From assembly GCF_025370935.1 (NCBI RefSeq), contig NC_133472.1, positions 5,508,876 to 5,572,875 of the forward strand: DNA of 64,000 nucleotides. Reading direction: 5' to 3'. Every line of letters begins with the position of its first letter. The first letter of the stretch is position 1. The notes beneath the pieces were generated by a model. It had not been told where the DNA came from. It ran no database searches and worked only from the letters and a program-made list of their open reading frames with translations. Shown piece after piece: positions 21,091 through 32,023 of this stretch. Source of the DNA: Choristoneura fumiferana (Eukaryota > Arthropoda > Insecta > Lepidoptera > Tortricidae). A program made the position numbers and the translations under genes.

Positions 21091-21424
21091 TATTTGATTT
21101 GAGCCCTGCTGTGTCTTTACGCGACAATATTTTTCGCTTCAAAAAATGATATTATTTAGACTAAAAAGAAAGATCATAAAATAAATATTCGAAAGTATCA
21201 AACTGGGTATAAAGCAATTAAACAAATTGTCATTCAAGTTCAGTCACAATTTTTTACCTACAACTAATTTTGAATGGGAACGTCTGCATGTTTTAGTCTA
21301 TGATTGTACGATGGCGTGAAGTTTTATTTAAAAAAATGTTTTTCTTTAGGTATTACAATATTATTAGCTGCTTAATCACTTGAACAACATGTAATTTTAC
21401 TTACTTGAGTAGTGAACAAAGCCA

Positions 21425-21555
21425 TTCAATGGTGCGTGTGAAGTTCCCAATCCGCACTGGGCCCGCGTGGGAACTATGGCCCAAGCCCTCTTGTTCTGAG
21501 AGGAGGCCTGTGCCCAGCAGTGGGACGTATATAGGCTGGGATGATGATGATGAGT
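21425..21555 (+). mobile_element. RTE-like LINE 3' tail
   Basis: It reads 'cccaatccgcactgggcccgcgtgg', 'ctgagaggaggcctgtgcc', 'cagcagtgggacgtatatag' and ends 'gatgatgatgatg'. This is the common lepidopteran RTE tail. Related copies are at 29560-29655 and 48570-48800. Confidence 0.75.
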
Positions 21556-21694
21556 AGTGAATTGTTACTTACGTGCAGGTTCAGGCTTACATTCCGAGTC
21601 TCAATGAAAAATTAGTCCGTCCGTCGCTCATGAATGTCAAAGTCATACTAAAGTCCGTTGTACCTTCAACTGGTCAAAGGTACTAACGTTAGAT

Positions 21695-22085
21695 CAGGGT
21701 TTCTCAAAGTGGGGTACGCGAACCCCTAGGGGTTCGCTATTCGACGGTAGGGGGTTCGCGACAAGGTTTACGTGATGGTGGCTGCAAGACTGGCAAGATG
21801 ATTAAGATTGGTTTTTGGAGTCTTTTTGTATTTTTTATTTCAACTCCAAATTTGTTACTTATTTGTTGTTGTTTGTTTCAGTTTGTATTTTCGTTGGCAA
21901 GACGAGTCTTACCTATATTTGTTACCTTTGATTGAAATAAATAATATACATAATATTATAATGATCATTGAAATAAAAATAAACTTAGTTTCTCCAATAG
22001 TCAATTTTATTACTTTCTTTGGGGGTTCGCTGTCGTCTAGAAACTTGAACAGGGGTACGTGGAGCCATAAGTTTGAGGAACCCTG
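21695..22085. mobile_element. hAT-type MITE with perfect 8-bp target duplication
   Basis: CAGGGTTTCTCAAAGTG at the left end is mirrored by TTTGAGGAACCCTG at the right. The flanks are CGTTAGAT at 21687-21694 and again at 22086-22093, an exact 8-bp duplication, which is diagnostic for hAT-type integration. The element has no transposase. It carries a fragment of the SINE-like family at 21805-21900. Confidence 0.92.
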
Positions 22086-22093
22086 CGTTAGAT

Positions 22094-23406
22094 GAATGAT
22101 TAGTCTCGCGCGCTCGCTCGACTAGATACCGCCGGCGTTCGTACTTGTCAAATGCGGCAACAATAGTACGCCGAAATCGGCGTACCGGAGCCCGAGGCGA
22201 GTCAGTCGCGTTGCAAACTGTGCGTAAGGTCACATCGGAAGTATGCTCTTTAGAACAAAATAAATTGAAAATAACTAGGTCTACAATTGACGGAGTTATC
22301 ATAGAATATACATGAAAAAATACATAAAGTCGAACATAGAATCTCCTCTTTTTTGAAGTCGGTCGAACAACACTGCACAGAGAAGGTTGAGGGTGGGAGC
22401 AGAATTAAGGTACTAAGCCGATTGTCTCTTACAGTGTGGAGGTGGAGGAACTGCATGAACACACATTTCTTGCGTTAACGTAGCTATCATAAGGTATGCC
22501 CGCAGCAGCCTAAAGCAAAGCTTTTTTTTAAATTATTAACCGGATCGGCCCTGTAACAGGAGCAATAAATTAAACCACAGCTTCCGCTCTTCATCTTGAG
22601 CTAATTTAGTTCTACTTACAACTTTTCAAAATAACTTATATTGTGATTTTTATCATAGTTTCAAGCAGCGCTTCCCAAACTTATTTGTACTGTGTGGGAT
22701 TGGGAATTTATTTTTTTACGACGCCCCTCAATCCAGCCCCAAAAATACTCACCAATTTATTTTAGTACCTATTTAGTAAAAGGTTATCAGAAAAATACTA
22801 TTTGGACATTTATAATTTTGCATAAAAATAAAAAGAGATATTTAAGAGGCTGGCCAATGTGAAGAATGTGCTTGCTTCTAATGCTTAGCGCCTGTTGCAA
22901 ATACTTATGAAACTTTGCTAATATAAATGAGTCAGGCGATTTTAATGAACTTGCTACTCGTATTATTTGGTGGTCAGTGACTTCGCAGAATAAATTATAT
23001 TAGTAAAGTTTATGGCCGATGTTCTTAATAATGACAAAAATAATGATAGGTACACATCTTTTTCAATTCTGCCCAATGTTCATAAAAAAAAACAACTCCA
23101 AAACTACATCATTCTATTGTAAGTACCGACACCCTAAAAACAATATTAAAAGTCCTACTTTCCTTTAACACCTCCAAGAAAGTTGTCTTGGGCAGAAACT
23201 AAGTACAAAAATGAAAATATCCTGTGAACACACTGGGCAGAATCCGGAAGGTCGTTTAAACATGCGCGTGGGCAGGACGAGCGAGGATATGTTACGGACT
23301 AGATAAGTGATAAACTCCTAGAACACACATTTCTTTCATAAACGTAGTTACCATTACGTTGCGGGTGAGCAATTCTTGATCATCCATCCGCAAAGTCAGG
23401 CCTGAT
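22094..23406. other. Intergenic, no recognised gene
   Basis: It contains a CpG-rich patch (22100-22215) and, at about 22670, 'cagcgcttcccaaactt', which resembles a hAT end without a matching partner that I can find. Otherwise it is AT-rich. No exon is supported. Confidence 0.4.
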
Positions 23407-24143
23407 TCAATCAATTATTTTACCTGGGAGACGCAAATCATACTTCTTGAGCATCTGATCATTCCGATTATGTGGAAACCTTACTATTGCTTGCTCAAAA
23501 TACAAGGTATTGACTAATATTTTGTTTGGGCAGGCCAGAGGTTCCATCTCATCCTCTTCCCAATAATCCACCATGGGGGGGCGACATGTTGGCAAATATA
23601 AGCCATATTTTTTGAAAATCGGTGAATGATCTGGCACCGACAAGGTATCCATTGAGAGCACATTTCCTTTTCCCCTCTTATCATACTTAACCTGTTTTTC
23701 AGTTGGTTCTCCCAACGCGCATGTCCGTAGTCTGAACTTATTCTGTACTTTATTTTATACTGTTGACGCATTTTCAGCTCACATAGTATTGCCGCCTCTT
23801 CAATGTCACCGTAGTCTAGGTTTGCATATTTTAGCCAGTTTCGTTTAAATTTATCAGTAAAGTGATAACGTTTGTGGCTTTCACTCCTCAACCTTTCATG
23901 TTCATCACAGTAACCGATACCCTCTGCTAGATTTTTGCACATATAGTTGTTGTAAATATATGCCTTACATTGTTTTATATACTTTGGCTTAATGTAGTGA
24001 GCCCAATTATTGAGTATTGTAGTAACTCTTTGTTTAGTTAATAAACGTAATTGTTTATTAACGGTAAGACGAATTAAAAATATAATACACAATATCACTA
24101 CGGCAATAAGAAAACCGTATATGAAATGGTAGATTTCAAACAT
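23407..24143 (-). pseudogene. Unrecognised small membrane-anchored protein, single exon, one frameshift
   Basis: I do not recognise the family. From ATG 24143 the protein starts with an N-terminal transmembrane helix (F-L-I-A-V-V-I-L-C-I-I-F-L-I at about 11-24). A basic, Tyr/Cys-rich soluble part with CKNLAEGIGYCDEHERLR follows. Between about 23757 and 23715 the protein-like reading changes frame: beyond it the convincing sequence (L-G-E-P-T-E-K-Q-V, PPMVDYWEEDEMEPLACPNK, ending K-I-I-D, stop 23407) lies in another frame. Continuing needs a -1 shift (one base lost, or two gained). The original frame runs on to 23514 but loses its protein character. It may be a recent pseudogene, a sequencing error, or, less likely, two overlapping genes. 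Confidence 0.55.
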
Positions 24144-24649
24144 TTTGAGGTGCTATCAGTACCTACGTTGCGTGTTGTTGGAAATGAATGGTTTCAAAGT
24201 AGGTACCTAACGCTACTAAGAATTCTCAAGCAATCTTATAGCCTTTATAATTTTCCTTGTAAATTTGATACATTTAATACCATTATAAATTTTTTCAAAT
24301 TTTTCCACCCAACAGTTACAACTGTAGCATAAAATACTATTATATAAGTACCGGGTGTGGCCTGTAATATGAGCAAATAATTAAAACATACATCATACTT
24401 GTCAAAATGAATAACATTAGTTCAGCGACTTTTAAAAATAATTAGTTTTTTCATTTTTATTACACAAGTTTATTTCGAAGATGCAATGTAAAGCAAAATG
24501 CTTGATGTTTGTAGCGTGACAAGCGACGTCAGTTGTATTCTATGATGGCGTATTCATAGTAGTATTTAATTCGTATGAAAAAAAGAAAATCAAAAGACTC
24601 CATTATTTTTTAAAGTCGTCGATCAAATGTTGTTCAGTTTAACGAGTAC

Positions 24650-24838
24650 GATATATGTTTTTATTCCCGTGGGAATTCCCGAATATTAAATCGTGGTTTT
24701 CGTTGACATCCTATGTTTTAATACAGGTTATAAACTAACTTTTTGCCAAATTTCATCTAAATCCGTCCAGCCGTTTCAGCGTGAAGAAGTAACAAACATA
24801 CTCACTCACAAACTTTCACATTTATAATATTAGTAGGA
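24650..24838 (-). mobile_element. Helitron-like 5' end fragment
   Basis: The segment ends 'ctttcacatttataatattagtagga', the inverse of the Lep1-type Helitron start, preceded by 'actcactcacaaac' and 'ccgtccagccgtttcagcgtg'. It matches the end of the composite elements at 10618-12335 and 47130-48350 without the tandem array. Confidence 0.7.
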
Positions 24839-25410
24839 TTATTTTGTTCGTATTACAGGCCACACCCGGTATGATTTTGTATACTTAACACTGTGTTTTA
24901 TATTTATATTTCTTTGTATTGTGTGTGTCGAATTAAACTTTTTCATTTAATTATTATTAAGACATGAAGAAATCATGCTGTCCGTATTAACAAGTAATAT
25001 TTTTCTAAGGATTTTGTATTGTGTAACAGAATTTTCAAAGTTTAGGTATGTTTTATAACTTGGCTGCTATTTACTCTTTAACTACAAATAAGTAATAATA
25101 ATTATCTAGTAAACTCAGCCGCTATAGTTTTCTTTGTAAGATTGATATATCTGAAGGAAATGCGTATATTGCAGATGTCAGGCCGCAGGGATGCATTTGG
25201 CGTTATTTGTCTACGAAACATTCCACACAGAGAGGCCGTGTGTTTATGTGTCAACCTGGTTCTTAATGAAAGACAAGTTACACACATGGAACACAAGAGG
25301 CAAGCTAACTGACAATCAGTGCCGTATCTACCGGGGGGCTAGACGGGGCACAAGCTCAGGGGGCCCCTCGGACTCTGACTTACAAACTAACTATAAATGA
25401 CAAATCAGCA

Positions 25411-25551
25411 GTACCACTACCATGAGTTTACAGCGACCCTACTCGATAGCGACGTCGTAAATTATTTGTAGAGGCGCTGTACAATTCGCCATACAAATAA
25501 TTTACGCCGTCGCTATCGAGTACGGTCACTGTAAACTCATGGTAGTGGTAC
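25411..25551. mobile_element. Near-perfect hairpin MITE (GTACCACTACCATGAG ends)
   Basis: 'Gtaccactaccatgagttta' is mirrored by 'taaactcatggtagtggtac'. The pairing continues almost without fault through 'ctcgatagcgacg' / 'cgtcgctatcgag' to the loop near 25475-25490 ('aggcgctgtacaattcgcc'). Confidence 0.92.
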
Positions 25552-25552
25552 T

Positions 25553-25671
25553 GGGCTATTACGAAACTCGAAACTCGAAGTTCGTATCGTACCGTCCCTC
25601 TCGCTCTCGTATTAAATAGTATAAGTGTCTGAGGGACCGCACGACACGAACTTCCAGTTTCGTAGTAGCCC
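25553..25671. mobile_element. Hairpin MITE (family A)
   Basis: It runs from 'gggctattacgaaactcg' to 'agtttcgtagtagccc' with paired inner arms and abuts the previous hairpin. Confidence 0.85.
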
Positions 25672-25799
25672 TGCTGGTGTACGTCAAATTCGGAACACGA
25701 AAAATATAGAACAAACAATTTTAAATAGTTTAGTTGGGGCCCTAGTTTATTTTTTGCCCCAGGGCCTTTGGTTACATAGCTAGTAGGCCACTGTTGACA

Positions 25800-27229
25800 A
25801 TATACTACCTAGGGCTATGTAATTTAATGACTATATGACTGAGTAGGGGCACGGCATAAAATGGTCAAAATTGGCGTGACACACTTTACAGATGGCCCCT
25901 ATTTATTTATGTAGGAGGCGTAGGAATTGATCTGTTCAGCTAGGGCACAATCAATTCCATCCGTTTCACTTTGAGCGTGAAAATTGATGCGATAATTGAA
26001 TTACGCGAGACGAAATTTTCCAATAGAGACACAATGCAAACACGTGCCAGACGGTCGTACCTACTAACACAAACACCGAGCGACATCTTTACGTTAGTTT
26101 ATTTATAACCACTAGTTATTTGACTTGACTGAATTGTGTTGCTCTGATGAGCTCTGGTTGAGTTCAAAACGCGTCAATAAGTGGTTTGTGTTTGTTTTCG
26201 TGGGGTCTGGTGCTAACAACTCCTTGGCCAGAGATAATAGGCTTTTAAAATAATAATAAACAAGCATTTTTCCGCTGACTGCACATTCGGTTGACTGTCC
26301 TGTTGTGGACCTTCTTGCATTTTCATCCAAATTCATATTATCCGTACCATATTATAAGTATACCATAAGTACCAGATTATTTTAATGGGATGGAGTATTC
26401 GGAATTGACAACTTATTGGAAAGGATTTAAATAAAATTTAGTATAAACTTGACACCAGGAGGAAGCGAGAAGGAGAACAGCTGTTATTCCCACGTTCATC
26501 ATTTTCATACGTTTCATCGCTGTTAAAATTCGGCTTTCTTCATTACAAGCTTTTATTTAGATTCACCTGTCCCGTTGTCTGTCTGTCTGTAATCAAATCT
26601 TGCAAGTTAAATTCGACAAACTTCCAGTAGTTGGATTGACTTGAAATTTGGTATACTTAAGTATGTAAATTGCGTGACAAAATAACCTCGATCGTCTCCA
26701 CAGGACGGAACTCTTCAACGGTTAATGGGCATCGACGTGAAATTTGATATGGTAAGTATGCAAATTTAGTTTGGGTGACAATATAAGTACAAGTACAGTC
26801 AACAAAAAGTACAGTCAGCAAAAAAAGCATTTATTCCCTATCCGTGGAAATTTCAAAAATCCTTGCTTAATGCGTGTCTACACTATTAAGAACATATATT
26901 CCAATTTTCAAGTTTCTAGACCAGTTTTGTGCGTTGATCTATAAGTCATCAGTCATTTTTTTTTTATAGTATTAAATCCATGGATAGTTCGTTTGAGTTT
27001 TATTAAAGCTTATCAAATACAAAATCTTAAAAAAAAGAAACACGTCACCCATGCATTTATAATTTAAGCAGGATAACCTTTATAAGTACTAGACCGCAGT
27101 TTAGTGCGCCTCGACCTTCAAGTGGCAGACTGCGCCGTTGTCCGTTCACTATCTTGTTTACTTACAGCAAAAAAAAAACAAAGCCGATTCCAATCAGAGC
27201 CAAATGTCGTCGCGAGTATAATACTTAAA
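25800..27229. other. Intergenic, AT-rich, repeat debris only
   Basis: The part at 26570-26780 carries 'tgtctgtctgtaatc ... ttggattgacttgaaatttgg', a phrase shared by lepidopteran repeats and repeated internally in diverged form ('gggcatcgacgtgaaatttg'). Two short 'gtacagtcaacaaaaagtac' pieces lie at 26790-26820. No gene is supported. Confidence 0.4.
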
Positions 27230-27702
27230 CTAGCTATTTCCCGCGGCTTCGCCCGCGTGGAATTCGGTTATCGCGCGCTGTTCCCACACGAACTGTGCAT
27301 TTTTTCGGGATAAAAAGTAGCCTATGTCACCATCTCTATCCCAAAAATCAAGAGTATACTGGTGTTCTGGATATCCTGGCTACAGCATCAGGCCGACAAT
27401 TCCATAATCTTGCATAGTTTATTTAGCATACTTACATGGGTTTCAAATTTTAGCTCCCAAATATGTTTGAAAGTAAACCCATTATGCGTCTAAGATTCCT
27501 ACCGCCGCGAACAAAAGAGCTGATGATCTTGAAACGGCTGAACCGATTTTGATAAAACATGTCTAAAAACCATCGCTGGAAAACCTGCTTTCAAATTAAA
27601 AAACCGCATTCAAATCGGTCCACCCGTTTAAGAGCTACGGTGCCACAGACAGACACACATAGCGGTCAAACTTACAACACCCCTCTTTTTGCGTCGGGGG
27701 TT
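27230..27702 (+). mobile_element. Interspersed element with a single minisatellite unit
   Basis: It opens 'ctagctatttcccgcggcttcgcccgcgtgg' (Helitron-end-like) and passes through one partial unit 'caagagtatactggtgttctggatatcctggc' (27345-27385). It finishes with the same tail as 17001-17322 ('ctctttttgcgtcggggg'). This is the unexpanded counterpart of the array at 16045-17000. Confidence 0.75.
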
Positions 27703-28344
27703 AATAAAAAAAACATGTTTCTCGCTAATTCGACGCCCTTCCTCTGGGAGCACACGCCACGTCGGCTGCTGCAAACACACACATTGCAGTGCCCGGCCCC
27801 GGATTTATTTCACTAAAAAATGATTGTTACAACAACTAGTACATATTAACACTAATCTGAAATAAATATAAACAACTAGTTATATTTTCGGGTATATAAA
27901 ATGTTTGTGACCAAACTCCTTCGAGACGGCTTGACCGATTTTTATGAAATTTTTTGTGTATATTCGGTAGGTCTGAGAATAGGATTTACGACATTTTTTA
28001 TACTTCTACGCGGACGGAGTCGCAGGCAACAGCTGTACGAGTATAAATTTATCCTCGCCCTCTATCTGTGGCTATTGTTGAAAGCGAGCGCTGCTGCGTT
28101 CATTATAGCGAGATGTCAAGGGCACTCAAGGCAAAGCAAGACAGAGTTGACAACGAAGACTCGGCGCGCGGATTGCGTAACGCGCTGACGTTCGAGATCG
28201 CATTCACAATACATACAATACAAATACTCTTTATTATACACCACCACCATCTCTTTCTACCCTCGTTTTATACCGTGTGACAGAAAGAAGTGGGGAAACG
28301 ATTGTGATTGTGATCCCAAATATGTTAGTTAGACAATAAGGCTG

Positions 28345-28500
28345 TTTGTTTTTCATGAACCAATAGAAACGCTTCATTTGCCTATCCTCGCTCCGCTCAG
28401 CTGTTATGCTACTAGTTGTGCTGTGCGAGGTAAATGAAGCGTTTCTATTGTTTTATGAAAAACAATTTCCTCGCAACACATCCTCGCATAACTCCGTCGA
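28345..28500. mobile_element. Family B hairpin MITE, outer ends lost
   Basis: Arms 'catgaaccaatagaaacgcttcatttgcc' and 'gaggtaaatgaagcgtttctattg...catgaaaaac' pair around 28400. The family's GTTTCCACC termini are missing on both sides. Confidence 0.65.
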
Positions 28501-29104
28501 ATCCGGGCCAGTTTCCCCAAGCTCTGCAGTGCTCCCGGTGTTTTATCTGACAGATAAATTGAAAATGAACAATCTACAACGTATCACTCACTATGTAGAT
28601 ACGATAATATCAACCGCTTACTTTCTCAACTTAACAAATAATAATTTTACATAAATTGACAAAAAATTACGAACGTTTAAAGGCGGGATTTCGGGAAATT
28701 TGAGAAAAACATTTAATAAATCATATCTCCAAAACCGTGACCCTTAGGACCCAAGGTCCAAGGGCGAAAACATAGTGAATAACCCCAACGATATCCCAAA
28801 AAAATTTGACTGTCCATGTGCCGAACACGAACAACCTGTATATACTTATCTAATACCTTTATGAGAATCGCTCGTTTAAAGGTATTAGATTACATAGATA
28901 GATTGCAATAAGCGTACCGTGGGGTACGCGTCATCATGAATGACCTATACAGGTTACCTAGACAGGATTCCCTAATCGTTATATGAGTATGTATTATGTA
29001 ATCGTGGACGCTTCACTAGCAGCCACGCGCGCATGCCCCCCGTTGGGAAACGGCCGTCGATACGTCCACGTTGGTTAAGTAAAGCCTAGCTAAGAGCTAG
29101 GTCA

Positions 29105-29302
29105 GTGGCGTAGCTTGGTAACCAAAGGCCCTGGGGCAAAAAATAAACTAGGACCCCAACTAAACTATTTAAAATCGTTTGTACCGTATTCCGAATGTGG
29201 GAGAAATTTTCACTACCTAGTTCAATTTATAGTTTTAAGTCAGCTTGGGGGCCCCGGGACACTGCCCCTGTCTATAGCCCTCCGGTAGCTACGCCTTGGG
29301 TA
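29105..29302 (+). mobile_element. DNA repeat 'ggcgtagct' family, uninterrupted copy
   Basis: The ends 'ggcgtagct' (29107) and 'agctacgcc' (about 29296) are inverted. The body matches the outer parts of 25310-25795 in the opposite orientation. Confidence 0.75.
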
Positions 29303-29559
29303 TGAAGCTTGTATGAAGGTATAGGGCGCAGAGATCACCAATTATTTTGAGTAAACAAAGTTACCATCACGGTCCGTTTTTACATGAGTTTATTAAGAAT
29401 ACGTAGGTAAGTATTAAATACTTAGGTCCGTAAAAAATAGGTCGGCCGGCGGCCGGCGATAGCGCTTTTCAGTTAGATAGCAAACCTTCCAAGCAGCCTG
29501 AGCCAGACCCACATCTCCAGACAACTGGATTTCTGGTAAAACATGGGTTTTTATCCCGA

Positions 29560-29655
29560 TATTGGGCCCGCGTGCAGGACCCCACAGGTACTATGGCCCC
29601 AGCCGTCTTCTGAGAGGAGGTCTGTAATCCTGCAGTGGGAAGTATAAAATGGAAG
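29560..29655 (+). mobile_element. RTE-like LINE 3' tail, diverged
   Basis: It keeps 'ttgggcccgcgtg', 'tactatggccc', 'ctgagaggaggtctgt' and 'ctgcagtgggaagtata', the same order as 21425-21555. Confidence 0.6.
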
Positions 29656-30049
29656 CTTGTTATCATTATTAATGATTTGGATGGCAGTGCGGCAGCGCGG
29701 CGGCAAACGCGAGACAGTCGCGACAGCCTCCTGGCCGCATGGGCACTAAGTATGGATCGAATGGTCTGAAATGAATGTTTTTTTTAAAGGTATCCGCGGC
29801 CTATTTTAAAACATCATTAGGTAAATTCTCAGCTGCCGAAGATGAGCTAATCTTACTAAGGGTAAACCTTGGGTAAACGTAACGTGTTGCATAATGTTTG
29901 TTTCGACTCGCATGCAAATTTCGCTCAAACAGACATTGACGGATTTGTTCAGTTTCAAGTTGTCGCGGAAGTTGCTTTATATAGGTACTTATACTCTTTG
30001 GAGTTGCGGCAGGCTGCCGGCGATGATGGCCACATAGACATACATAATA

Positions 30050-30350
30050 AAATGAAAAACCGGCCAAGAGCGTGTCGAACAAGCCCAAGATAGGGTTCCG
30101 TTGGCGTTAAGAAAAAATCAAGTAATATTTAAGAATTTTGTACGGAATCTTCCAATTTTAGCTACCTATGTAAGTATGTATATACCTTAGGCTGCTATTT
30201 ACCCTTACAACACAACCTAGGTATTACAATATTTCTCAAGGTAACCTATAGTTTTCCTTGTCAGTTTGATATACTTAATACCATCTTGATTTTTTTAATT
30301 TTCAAACCAACAGTTTAGCTTTTGAAGGGGGGGGGACGAACAGATCACTA
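30050..30350 (-). mobile_element. Interspersed repeat ('ggaaccct' family), inverted copy
   Basis: It is the inverse of part of 12340-12860: 'gatagggttccgttggcg', 'tacggaatcttccaatttta', 'ataccttaggctgctattta', 'tagttttccttgtcagtttgatata'. Confidence 0.6.
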
Positions 30351-30456
30351 AATCGAAAAACCGTCTTCACAACTACACTACACTATTGGGTGGGTTAGAT
30401 AGTTAGACTAGAGAAAAAAAACAACCCTAGGTACTTTACATCTATGGGAGGTATAA

Positions 30457-30598
30457 GTAGTCACCAGCATTAATATCTGGCACAGCGGAGCGTGCAAACA
30501 TATCTGACACGTTCTTCCGGCCCTGGAATGGAAATAGAGTCGTAACACACATGTATGCACGCTTGTTGTGTCAGATATTGGTGCTGGTGACTGTACTA
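30457..30598. mobile_element. Hairpin MITE (GTCACCAGCA ends)
   Basis: 'Gtagtcaccagcattaatatctggcacagc' at the left pairs with 'gtgtcagatattggtgctggtgactgtac' at the right. A second copy is at 48377-48512. Confidence 0.8.
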
Positions 30599-30599
30599 C

Positions 30600-31778
30600 C
30601 TACACAAAAAAAAACTTTTTTTTTTTAACCATTTTATCAGCATAGTTGCTACATTACTGATATTCTCTGAGCAAAGCCGCGGACGAACGGACAGACAGAC
30701 GGACAAGGCGGAACTTTGCCATACTGGCTACGAAACCCTAATTAACAGCACTGAAAAAGCATATTGGGAAAAAAGGGAATGGACATTTTGCTACTAGAAA
30801 TAACAATTTTGTTGAAATTATATAACCAGCTGGAAAACTATTAGGTATGCAATACATCTTCGACCTTGACTTCACATTACGCCTCATGGGTGACACTATT
30901 TAGCGGCCCGGATAATACCGACCCTATTTTTCGTGTACACACCCATAGAAACTGACATGACTTTCTATGAGCGTGTAAAGAGTGTCACCCAGCCTCATCT
31001 GTATAAGGTGAGATAGAGTTCTATCGCTGGTCAGTTTTTAATACTTATAAAAAAAAACTGTCAAACGACCTCGTTAAAAATATCGTCAAGGCAACTGAAT
31101 CGCATCGCGTACCAGCGTGAGACCTTTTCATAATAAATTTCGCTATGATTTCTTTAGCAAATATATGGAAAGTCAAAATGACATCAGTAGCATCAAGGTT
31201 CCACTGGTACAGGATTCAGTTTCTTTGACTGACTGTACCTTATCAAATCAAAGTATAAAAATATGACGTAATATTCCATTCAATTACGCTGGCCACACGC
31301 TGGCATTCTCTATCGCTCTCAACCGCCACAAATGATTAAAAAAACAACAGTAAATTTTGCATAATTTATTGGAATATCAATATTACGTAATGACTATAAT
31401 TAAAAAGTAAAACAGGAACGTAAGCATCGAGATAAACTTAAAAGAGAATAACAAATTGAGAAGTCACTCGCTACAGCTCATGTGGGTTATCAAGCGTAAA
31501 TGCAGACAGATAAACAAACAGACGAACTGATAAGTATTTATATAGCGATAAGGCCCAGTTGGGCCGCGGCTGTCGCTTCGACAACTCGATAAATTAAAGT
31601 AATATAAATCACAGCAGTCACCAATACTTGCAAGTTGCAATGTTTAACAGGTAAATAAATATTTGAGTACTTTATCATAATAGGTACTTATATAACTTTA
31701 AGACAGTTATGTCTTCTGTTCCCTAAGGTTTAACACTGCTTAATCATTTCAATATTATTATTATTATTATTATAATAC
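30600..31778. other. Intergenic, no recognised gene
   Basis: AT-rich DNA with one 'gacgaacggacagacagacgg' repeat edge near 30680 and a weak inverted pair around 30890-30990 ('gggtgacac' / 'gtgtcaccc'). Nothing else can be supported. Confidence 0.4.
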
Positions 31779-31784
31779 TTTATT
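31779..31784 (-). terminator. Candidate polyadenylation signal of the P5CDH gene
   Basis: TTTATT on the plus strand is AATAAA on the minus strand, about 240 bases past the stop codon at 32024. ATTAAA variants lie nearer (around 31880-31910), so the choice is uncertain. Confidence 0.4.
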
Positions 31785-32023
31785 GAAATAGATGAAACCT
31801 ACGCACTTCGCTAGTTCAAGCCAGCCTTCATCAGGGAGAGACATTACGCAAAAGTCAAGATATTTTAAGTGCAACCCATTTAATAATCTATTTCATTTAA
31901 TTTAATTGTATCTACTAACAATTTCGACTTATGATATGAAATCAAGTCAGATCAATGTAAGCTAATTTATATCTAATTATTGTTCAAGAATTACTATTTG
32001 AACATATTGTTATGTTTAATGTT

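Larger units (their letters stand above)
25310..25795 (-). mobile_element. DNA repeat 'ggcgtagct' family, interrupted by two nested MITEs
   Basis: The outer parts (25310-25405 and 25680-25795) match the inverse of 29105-29300, which is the uninterrupted copy: 'gtaaccaaaggccctggggc' there, 'gccccagggcctttggttac' here. Between them lie two hairpin MITEs (25411-25551 and 25553-25671). Confidence 0.8.

Noticed and set aside
29801..30088. 95-residue minus-strand protein
   Set aside because: It overlaps the inverted 'ggaaccct' repeat at its start and shows no recognisable domain. I could not exclude it fully but cannot support it.
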